A DNA stretch of 5,655 nucleotides from the NCBI GenBank assembly GCA_031551755.1, contig JAVBNE010000070.1, positions 1 to 5,655 on the forward strand. Direction: 5' to 3'. The stretch's first letter is position 1; every line of letters begins with the position of its first letter. This document shows positions 1 to 5,567 of this stretch, piece after piece. The notes under the pieces were generated by a model. The model searched no databases and was not told the origin of the DNA. It saw nothing but the letters and a program-made list of their open reading frames with translations. Position numbers and translations under genes: made by a program. Source of the stretch: JAVBMU01 sp031551755 (lineage in GTDB: Bacteria; Actinomycetota; Actinomycetes; Actinomycetales; Cellulomonadaceae).

Positions 1-44
1 TAGTTGGTACCATCTCTAGTTCTAATCACTTCCCATACTTATAA
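1..44. repeat. Partial unit, tail of a probable B-type monomer
   Basis: The first bases correspond to the end of a repeat unit. The piece taccatctctagttctaat resembles the B-type tail (gtacctctatttctgat in the unit at 715-861) more than the A-type tail, which would carry tatatcacag before tttctaat. The following cttataact is also shared with the ends of the B units at 715 and 1536. If this is a B unit, it starts about 100 bases before the window and the next B unit follows after three A units. Confidence 0.5.
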
Positions 45-436
45 CTTCATGAAATTTCTTTCTTAGGTGGTATTTACTAAAACGTATTTCCACTCAAGTA
101 TTCTAATGGTATTTCTTTATTACTTATATCACAGTTGCTTATAAAACAGTTTTAGACTCTTTCTCATTCCTGTATCTTCAATAAATGTGTGTCTTAGCTG
201 TTATTTACAGAAATTAATTTTAAATGGAGTATTATAGTGATATTTCTGATTTTGTATATGACAGAGGCTTATATCATGGTTTTTAATCATTTTCCATTCT
301 TGCACCTGCTTAAAAACTCTTACTAAAGTGTTAACCATTTAAATAGGTTTTTACTAGAGTACTTTATAGATATTTCTTAGTTGATTGTATCACGGATGCA
401 TAAATTGCAGCTTCTAATAATTTCCACAACTTGTAC
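45..436. repeat. Three A-type units (about 131, 130, 131 bp)
   Basis: Landmarks at 45 (cttcatgaaat), 176 (cttcaataaat) and 306 (ctgcttaaaaa) divide this block into three units. The first shows the 15-bp subrepeat pair most clearly: acttatatcacagttgcttataaaacag in broken form around 121-150. The third ends with ttcttagttg and a degraded tgtatcacggatgca before the next B unit. This variant is shared with other A units that sit directly before a B unit (for example 4432-4456 and 5504-5530). Confidence 0.75.
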
Positions 437-583
437 GTGCAGAAAAAGTCTCTGTCAGGTTATATTCACTTATATATCGTGTTACTGGTGTATTCTAGTT
501 ATATTTGTGAAAGTTCCTCATTGGCACTGGCAAAACTGATGGTTGCTTATATCAATTATTCTAATCATTTCCTATACATCTAA
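437..583. repeat. B-type unit 1 (about 147 bp)
   Basis: The unit starts at gtgcagaaaaagtc. After tattctagttatatttgtg it departs from the A consensus. In place of the tandem gttgcttatatcaca pair it carries aaagttcctcattggcac, then tggcaaaactgatgg, then one gcttatatca before ttctaatcatttcc. That makes it about 16 bp longer than an A unit. Its core resembles the B unit at 1944-2087 (aaaggttcattgtggcacc, tgcaaaacag) more than the others, suggesting a shared B subtype. Confidence 0.75.
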
Positions 584-714
584 CTGCATAAAAAGACTTT
601 CTCACTTATTTTTACTAAAATCAAGTTGTTTATGGTGCATTATATTTATATTACTGAGTTCGTAATATCACAGTTGATAATATCACATTTTCTAATTTTT
701 TTCCATACTTCTAC
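584..714. repeat. Single A-type unit (131 bp)
   Basis: This A unit begins with a consensus-like ctgcataaaaagac and is flanked on both sides by B units, the closest B spacing in the window. Both 15-bp subrepeats are present in altered form as cgtaatatcacagttgataa followed by tatcacattttctaat. It carries gcattatatttatatt where most A units have tattctagttatat. A tatta form at this place is common in units directly after a B unit. Confidence 0.78.
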
Positions 715-861
715 CTTTATCAAAAGTCTATCTGGGGTGTTCTTATCTAAAATAGATTGTAACTGGTGTATTCTATTTATATATCAGAAAGTTGCAGTTT
801 GGCAACGGCCGAATACATAGATGCATGTACCTCTATTTCTGATCATTGCCCGAACTTATAA
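715..861. repeat. B-type unit 2 (about 147 bp)
   Basis: The B-specific segment at about 787-835 reads gaaagttgcagtttggcaac, then gaatacatagatgcatg, then tacctctatttctgat. It replaces the two 15-bp subrepeats of A units. It is closest to the B unit at 2480-2624, which shares gttgcagtctggca, acacatagatgc and tatctctatt. The start landmark is degraded to ctttatcaaaag. Confidence 0.8.
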
Positions 862-1119
862 CTACATAACAAGTATTTTTCAGGTGTTATTAATTTAAAC
901 AAGATTTACTGATAAACTCTAGTAATATTTGTTAGTCGCCCATATCACCATGTCATATATCACAGTATCCAACTTTTCTGATACTTCTATTAGCTTAAAA
1001 AGGTTTCATAGCAGTCATTGACTTTATTATTGTGTTAACCATGTATTGTAGTGGTATTTCCTAGTTGGTTATATAAAAATGATTATATCACAAGCTTTAG
1101 TAATTTTCTATACTTCTGT
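862..1119. repeat. Two A-type units (about 129 bp each)
   Basis: The units start at 862 (ctacataacaag) and 991 (tagcttaaaaag). The first retains two recognisable subrepeats, cgcccatatcaccatgtcat and atatcacagtatcc. The second has a distorted pair around 1055-1100, with ttcctagttggttata, then aaaaatga, then ttatatcacaagc, before taattttctatacttctg. Confidence 0.72.
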
Positions 1120-1266
1120 CTAAATAAAAAGTGTTTCTTAGCTCTTTTACTCTTAATTATATTGATTACTAGTGTATTCTATTGATAATTCTTAATGTTG
1201 CTTTATGTAACTTAAAAACACATAGTGGAATATATCTAAGTTTCTAATTATTTTGCATATTTAAAA
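1120..1266. repeat. B-type unit 3 (about 147 bp)
   Basis: The unit starts at ctaaataaaaagtg. Its B-specific segment reads cttaatgttgctttatgtaa, then cttaaaaacacatagtgg, then aatatatctaagtttctaat. The acacatag element is shared with the B units at 2480 and 2926. The central gttgcagtytggca element is heavily altered, so the assignment rests on length, position and acacatag. Confidence 0.68.
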
Positions 1267-1382
1267 ATGCATAAAATGTCTTTCACAGGTTGTATTGTCT
1301 TAAATATCTTGTTACTGCTGTGTTCTACTGATATTTCTGAGTTGCTAATATCACAGTTTTTCATTATTTTCCATAATTGTAC
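1267..1382. repeat. Short A-type unit (116 bp), one 15-bp subrepeat missing
   Basis: From atgcataaaatgtc to the next landmark is 116 bases, 15 fewer than a standard A unit. After tatttctgag only one subrepeat is present (ttgctaatatcacag at about 1341-1355), and it leads straight into tttttcattattttccat. The missing length equals exactly one 15-bp subrepeat, so loss (or non-gain) of one copy is the simplest explanation. It sits directly after a B unit. Confidence 0.8.
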
Positions 1383-1535
1383 ATGCATTAAAAGTCTTTC
1401 TCAGGTGTAATTAACTTAAAAACCTTTAAACTGACGTAAAATAAGTTTTGACAGATGTATTTGTAGTGACATTGATTAGTTGCTTATATCAAAGTTTCTT
1501 CTATCACATACTCTAATAATTTCTTATGCTTCTGA
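1383..1535. repeat. Expanded A-type unit (about 153 bp) with an internal duplication
   Basis: This unit is about 22 bases longer than a standard A unit. The extra length lies in the middle third, where the segment corresponding to cttaattaagttgttactgg appears twice in degraded form: cttaaaaacctttaaactg at about 1414-1433, and taaaataagttttgacag at about 1437-1454. The rest follows the A plan, with agttgcttatatcaaag, tttcttctatcacat and actctaataatttc. It precedes a B unit. Confidence 0.6.
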
Positions 1536-1682
1536 CTGCACACAAAGTATTTCTCAGCTCATAGTCATGTAAATAAGTTAATTACTGATATACATTGGTA
1601 TTAATTTGGAAAGTTTATGTATGGAAATTGCCAAACACATAATTTGTTTATCTCTTTTTCTAATCGTTTCTTCTTCTTATAA
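1536..1682. repeat. B-type unit 4 (about 147 bp)
   Basis: The unit starts at ctgcacacaaagtatttctc. Its B segment is tttggaaagtttatgtatgg, then aaattgccaaacacataa, then tttgtttatctctttttcta. The aaacacata piece and the tatctct lead-in to ttctaat match the other B units. The gttgcagt core is altered to gtttatgtatgg. Confidence 0.72.
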
Positions 1683-1943
1683 CTGCATAATATGTCTTTC
1701 TAAGGTGGGGTATTATTAAATGAGTTTTAACTTTTGTATTATTGTGACATTTCTGTTTTGCTTATATCACACTGGCTTCATAACAGTTTCAAACTATTTC
1801 AAATCAAAGTACCTGCATAAAAATTCGTTCCCAAGTGTTATTTACATTAATTAATTTTTAATTCTGTATTGTACTGATATTTCTGATTTGTGTTAATAAC
1901 TAATGTTTACGCCATGGTTTCAAATCATTTACCATATTTGTTC
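1683..1943. repeat. Two A-type units (130 and 131 bp)
   Basis: The landmarks are at 1683 (ctgcataatatgtc) and 1813 (ctgcataaaaattc). The first unit keeps ttttgcttatatcacac, then tggcttcataacag, a recognisable subrepeat pair. The second has a degraded pair (tgatttgtgttaataac, taatgtttacgccatgg). An open stretch of 151 codons begins in this block at 1903. I regard it as incidental because it simply follows the repeat. Confidence 0.72.
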
Positions 1944-2087
1944 CTGCAAAAACCATTTCGGTAGTTGTACTCATTTTATACGTTGTTGCTGGTGTACTGT
2001 ATTTATCTATGTAAAAGGTTCATTGTGGCACCTGCAAAACAGTTATAAATTTATACCTATCATTGAAATAATTTCTTATACTTCTGA
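1944..2087. repeat. B-type unit 5 (about 144 bp)
   Basis: The unit starts at ctgcaaaaaccatttc. Its B segment is gtaaaaggttcattgtgg, then cacctgcaaaacagtta, then taaatttatacctatcatt. It pairs best with B unit 1 (437-583) through the ttcattg/ctcattgg, ggcac and gcaaaac elements. Its length is a multiple of three, which is why the incidental reading frame starting at 1903 runs through it without a shift. Confidence 0.7.
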
Positions 2088-2479
2088 CTGCATAAAAAAA
2101 TTTCCGTATGCAATTTACACTACAAACCAGTTGTTCATTGTGGATTCTAGTGACATTGCTGAGTTCTTTATATCACAGTTGATAATATCATGTTTTCAAA
2201 TAATTTTTTATACTTGTAGTTCAAAAAGTCTTTCTCAGCAATTGTTCACTTATATTAATAGTTACTTGTGTATTCTAGTAATATATCTGAGTATCATATG
2301 TCACAGTTGCTTATATCACAGTTTCTATTTATTTTTCATACTTGTATGTGGCGTTTAAAGCCTTTCATAGCTTTTATGCACTTAAATAAGTTGTTACTTT
2401 TGTATACAACTTGTATTTCTTACTTGCTTTTTTCAACTTAGCATATTTCAATGTTTCTGACAATTTCCTAGAATTGTAC
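2088..2479. repeat. Three A-type units (about 130, 129, 133 bp)
   Basis: The landmarks are at 2088 (ctgcataaaaaaatttc), about 2218 (a shortened agttcaaaaagtc) and about 2347 (tgtggcgtttaaagcc). The first has a clear subrepeat pair, ttctttatatcacag then ttgataatatcatg. The second has catatgtcacag then ttgcttatatcacag, one of the best-preserved copies in the window. The third, just before a B unit, is degraded there (ttcttacttgcttttttc). Confidence 0.75.
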
Positions 2480-2624
2480 CTGAAAAAAGACTTTCTGAGC
2501 TGTTGTTTACAAAATTAAGGTTTCACAGGCCTATTCTATTTATACATCTTAAAGTTGCAGTCTGGCAGTCACAAAACACATAGATGCTTGTATCTCTATT
2601 CTTATTCTTTTCCCAAACAGCGAA
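2480..2624. repeat. B-type unit 6 (about 145 bp), the clearest B copy
   Basis: The unit starts at ctgaaaaaagactttc. The B segment at about 2550-2600 reads aaagttgcagtctggcag, then tcacaaaacacatagatg, then cttgtatctctattc. It is closest to the B unit at 715-861. I used this copy as the model for recognising the B class. Confidence 0.82.
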
Positions 2625-2740
2625 TGACATAAATAGTCATTCTAAGCAGTTTTTACTTAACTAAGGTTTTAATGGTGTATTATAGTTATACATCTAAGTT
2701 GCTTACATCACTGTTTCTAACAATTACCCCATACTTGTAC
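2625..2740. repeat. Short A-type unit (116 bp), one 15-bp subrepeat missing
   Basis: This is a second 116-bp unit immediately after a B unit. After tatacatctaag there is a single ttgcttacatcactg (about 2698-2712), running straight into tttctaacaattac. It also carries tattatagttata, the tatta variant common in units after a B unit. Confidence 0.8.
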
Positions 2741-2871
2741 CTGCATAAAAAGTCTTTCTTAAAAGGTACTCACTTCATTAATTTTACACTAATGTATTAT
2801 ATTTATATAACTGAGTTTCTTGTGTCACAGTTGCTGTTTTAACTGTTTCTAATTATATCATGTTATTCTAA
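2741..2871. repeat. A-type unit (131 bp)
   Basis: It begins with a perfect ctgcataaaaagtctttc at 2741, one of the best copies of the landmark. The subrepeat pair is ttcttgtgtcacag followed by a degraded ttgctgttttaactg, and then tttctaattatatcatg. Confidence 0.8.
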
Positions 2872-2925
2872 CCACATAGAGTGGCTTTATCAGCAGTTAT
2901 TCACTGAAATTTTCTGTTCTTTCAC
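2872..2925. repeat. Truncated unit (about 54 bp), internal deletion
   Basis: This unit starts normally (ccacatagagtggctttatc, then agcagttattcactgaaat) but jumps within a few bases, near 2911-2922, to sequence that precedes the next landmark (ttcactggcataac). About 77 bp of a standard A unit, including both 15-bp subrepeats and tttctaatcatttc, are missing. It is the only large deletion I see in the array. Confidence 0.72.
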
Positions 2926-3072
2926 TGGCATAACAAGTCTTTTAAAGCTTTTATTTAGGAAATTATTTTCTTACTACTGTTTTCTTGTTGTATGTCTTAG
3001 AGATGCAGTCTGAAACCTCCAACACACATAGTTGCTTATTTCTCCATTTGTGAACATTTTGAATATCTGTAA
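2926..3072. repeat. B-type unit 7 (about 147 bp)
   Basis: The landmark is ctggcataacaagtc. The B segment is ttagagatgcagtctgaaac, then ctccaacacacatagttgc, then ttatttctccatttgtg. The gagatgcagt form groups it with the B units at 4495, 4900 and 5568. Its first third (ggcataacaagtc, then agcttttatttagga) instead closely resembles the A unit at 4231, so it may be a chimera of two unit types. Confidence 0.78.
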
Positions 3073-3466
3073 TGGCATAAAAACCCTTTCTCAGCAGGTA
3101 TTCAGTTAGATAAGTTGTTACTGGTGTATTATAGTTATTTGTCTGCTTTGCGTATTACACAGATTGTTATATTATCGTTTCTAATCATTTCACATACTTC
3201 TAACTTGATAAAAAGAATTTCTAAAGTGTTATTCACCTACATTAATTTTTACTGGTGTGTTCTTATTATATTTCTGTGTTGTTTCTATCACAGTTGCTTA
3301 TATCAAAGTTTCTAATAATTTTCCATACTTCTAACTGCATAAAAATTCTTTTCTCACCAGGTATTTATTTAATTAGGTTGTTACTAGTGCATTATAGTAA
3401 TACGAATTAATTTCTAATATTACAGTTGCTTGAATTTCCATATTTCATCGTTTGACAAATTTCTAA
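3073..3466. repeat. Three A-type units (131, 131, 132 bp)
   Basis: The landmarks are at 3073 (tggcataaaaacc), 3204 (cttgataaaaag) and 3335 (ctgcataaaaattc). The middle unit keeps a good subrepeat pair, ttgtttctatcacag then ttgcttatatcaaag, followed by tttctaataattttcc. The third has ttacagttgcttgaatttcc, a variant shared with the unit at 3970 (gttgcttgcatttc), 634 bases downstream. Confidence 0.8.
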
Positions 3467-3597
3467 CTACACATGTATTCTAATTCAGCAATTATTCCCT
3501 TTACTAAAAATTTACTGACGAATCTGCTAAATATTTCTGAGTTTAATGTATGACTAAACCATATATGTCCGTTTGTAAACATTTGGTATAATTGTAA
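3467..3597. repeat. Unit of uncertain class, possibly a shortened B-type (131 bp)
   Basis: Its length is that of an A unit, but the second half lacks a recognisable gttgcttatatcaca pair. It reads gagtttaatgtatgact, then aaaccatatatg, then tccgtttgtaaacattt. The last piece resembles the B tail at 2926-3072 (tccatttgtgaacatttt). A B unit with an internal loss of about 16 bp would explain this and would put it four units after the previous B unit. A badly decayed A unit is the alternative. Confidence 0.4.
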
Positions 3598-4494
3598 CTG
3601 CTTAAAAAGTCTTTCAATGCAGTATTTCCTTAATTAAGTTGTCACTGGGGTATTAGATTTATATATCTGAGTTGCTTCTATCACAGTTACTTATATGATT
3701 GTTTCTAATCATTTCACGTAGTTCTAAATGCTCGAAAAGTTTTTCTTAGATGTAATTCACTTTAATAGGCGGTAACTGGTGTTTTACAATAATATTTCTG
3801 AGTTGCTAATATCTCAATCGCTTACCTTAGAGTTTCTAACAATTTTTTATACTTCAAAGCACATAAAAAGCCTTATACAGCAGTTATTCACTCATTTAAG
3901 TTTTGGCTTTTTTATTTTAGTTATATATCTGCTTAAATCCCTGTTTATAATCATTTTTTGTATGTCTAACTGCCTAAAAAGGTTTTCTCAGCTGATATTC
4001 GATTATTTAATATGGTTCTAACACATTTTAGTAATATATCTTGACTGCTTATATCACTGTTGCTTGCATTTCTGTAACTTATCACATAAATTACTTCTAA
4101 CTGTACATAAGATATAATTTAGCAGTTATTCACTTAATTAAATTGTTACTGAGTTATGCTAGTGATATTTTTGAGTTGCAAATATCACTGTTGCTTATTT
4201 GTCCATTTCTAACCTTTTCTCATTCTTGTACTGGTATAAAAAGCTTTTTCAGCTTTTATTTGAATAAAGAATTGGTGACAGGTGTATTCTTGTGTAAGTT
4301 TTGAGTTGCTTATGTCACATTTGCTTTTATCATAGTTTCTACAATTATTTCTTACCATTGTACCTGTATTAAAATCCTTTTAAGATGTTATTTATATCAA
4401 TAATGTTTTACTTCCCATATGCAACAGACAATTCTTAGTTGCATGTATCACAGAAGCATTTTATAAACTTTAACCTAATTTCCTATACTTGTAC
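3598..4494. repeat. Run of seven A-type units without a B unit
   Basis: The landmarks are at 3598, 3728, 3859, 3970, 4101, 4231 and 4364. This is the longest B-free run in the window. It includes good subrepeat pairs at 3671-3700 (gttgcttctatcaca, gttacttatatgatt) and in the unit at 4101 (gttgcaaatatcact, gttgcttatttgtcc). The unit at 3598 contains a perfect cttaattaag palindrome at 3629-3638. The unit at 3859 is listed separately because it is short. The last unit ends with the pre-B variant ttcttagttgcatgtatc at about 4432-4449. Confidence 0.8.
3859..3969. repeat. Short A-type unit (about 111 bp), one subrepeat missing
   Basis: From gcacataaaaagcc to the next landmark is 111 bases. After tatatctg there is only one degraded subrepeat (cttaaatccctg) before tttataatcattttttg. 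It is the third member of the short class and the only one not directly after a B unit. Confidence 0.7.
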
Positions 4495-4639
4495 ACACAT
4501 TAGAAACCTTGTTTAGCTGTTTTTCACTAAAACGTTTTTAATGGTGTGTTCAAGTTATATATCTAGGAGATGCAGTTTTGCAATTGACAATCACAATGCT
4601 GCTAATAACGCCATTTCCAAACATTATAAATATTTCTAA
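4495..4639. repeat. B-type unit 8 (about 145 bp)
   Basis: The landmark is altered to acacattagaaacc. The B segment is ctaggagatgcagttttgc, then aattgacaatcacaatgc, then tgctaataacgccatttcc, followed by aaacattataaatatttcta. The gagatgcagt start is shared with the B units at 2926 and 5568. Confidence 0.78.
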
Positions 4640-4899
4640 TAGCATGCAAAATTATCTAAGCAGTTATTCACTTAATTAGGTTGTTAATGGTATAATACAT
4701 ATTTATCTTAGTTGCTTATATCACAGTTGCTTCTATCTCCGTTTGTCATCATTTCACAAACTTTTATATGCATTCAAAGTCGTTCTTAGCTGTTATTCAC
4801 TTAAAAAGTTTGATACTGTGTATTCTTGTAATATTTGAGAGTTGCATATATCACAGTGGCTTATGTCAATGTTTCCAAATACTTTTGTTAGACCTGAAG
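4640..4899. repeat. Two A-type units (128 and 132 bp)
   Basis: The first unit (tagcatgcaaaattat) has the cleanest tandem pair of the 15-bp subrepeat in the window, at 4711-4725 (gttgcttatatcaca) and 4726-4740 (gttgcttctatctcc). It also has agcagttattcacttaatta just after its start. The second unit has gttgcatatatcacag then tggcttatgtca at 4841-4868, nearly identical to 5511-5532 one 5-unit block downstream. Confidence 0.82.
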
Positions 4900-5044
4900 C
4901 TGCATAAAAATCTTTTGCAGCAGTTATTCAATTAAATTAGACGATAATAGAGAAGCTAGTCATATGTCTAAAAAATGCAGTTTTACAGGTTCAAAAACAA
5001 AGTTGCTTATATCCTTATTTCTAATCACTTCCCATATATCTTAA
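4900..5044. repeat. B-type unit 9 (about 145 bp)
   Basis: The landmark is ctgcataaaaatc. The B segment is ctaaaaaatgcagttttac, then aggttcaaaaacaaag, then ttgcttatatccttatttct. It resembles B unit 8 through atgcagtttt, although aaaaatgcag replaces gagatgcag. Confidence 0.77.
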
Positions 5045-5567
5045 TTCAAATAAAGTATTTCTCAGCAGACATTTATTAAATTAAGTTGTTACTTGCAAAT
5101 AATAGTAAAATATTTATAATTGCTTGTATAACAGTTAATTTTATTCTGGTTTCTAATTATTTCACATACTTCTAACTGCATGTAAAGTTTTTTTAGCCTT
5201 TATTTATCAAATAATATTTAAACTAATTAATTCAGTGGATATTTGTATGTTGAATGTGTCATTGTTGCTTGTATGGCCGTTTCAAATCATGTGACATAAT
5301 TGAGACTGCATAAAAAGCCTTTCTCAGTTGTTGTTCAGTTAAATAAGTATTTACTGGTGTATTCTAGGCATAGATCGGAATAGGTTATATTGAAGTGGCT
5401 TATATCGTTGTTTCTAATTATATCATACACTTGCACCTGCTTTACAAGGCTCACATAGCTGCCATTAAAATGAAACATTTGTTACATTCATTTACAAGTG
5501 ATATTCCTTAGTTGCATATATCACAGTAGCTTATTACACATATTCAGATAATTTCTTATAATATTAC
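5045..5567. repeat. Four A-type units (131, 130, 131, 131 bp)
   Basis: The landmarks are at 5045 (ttcaaataaag), 5176 (ctgcatgtaaag), 5306 (ctgcataaaaagcc) and 5437 (ctgctttacaag). The third matches the consensus well at its start (aaaaagcctttctcag, then tttactggtgtattctagg). The last carries the pre-B variant ttccttagttgcatata and precedes the final B unit. Confidence 0.8.

Noticed and set aside
626..820. Open stretch of 64 codons as a small gene
   Set aside because: It lies in the same repeat phase with a similar peptide to the other three stretches. There is no independent sign of coding.
715..861. B unit as an inserted mobile element
   Set aside because: The B-specific segment replaces the subrepeats at a fixed place in the unit and recurs in about ten units, without target duplications or terminal repeats. 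It is a monomer variant.
1120..1266. 147-bp B length as a nucleosome-size signal
   Set aside because: It matches nucleosome core length, but B lengths vary from 144 to 147 and are explained by replacing 30 bp of A with about 46 bp. The coincidence alone is not evidence.
1824..1842. CENP-B box candidate at attcgttccc
   Set aside because: TTCG is present, but the required A and CGGG positions downstream are absent. No other CpG site in the window fits either.
1903..2358. Open stretch of 151 codons as a gene
   Set aside because: It runs through four repeat units, has a low-complexity hydrophobic translation resembling the other open stretches, and matches no domain I recognise. It is a by-product of the satellite.
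3115..3315. Open stretch of 66 codons as a small gene
   Set aside because: It is a translation of the repeat unit in the same phase as the others. It ends where the repeat restores a stop.
3779..4021. Open stretch of 80 codons as a small gene
   Set aside because: It is a repeat by-product, kept open partly because the 111-bp unit it crosses is a multiple of three.
4230..4245. TATA-like gtataaaaag as a promoter
   Set aside because: It is simply a variant of the unit landmark ctgcataaaaag that occurs in every unit. Nothing downstream looks like a gene.
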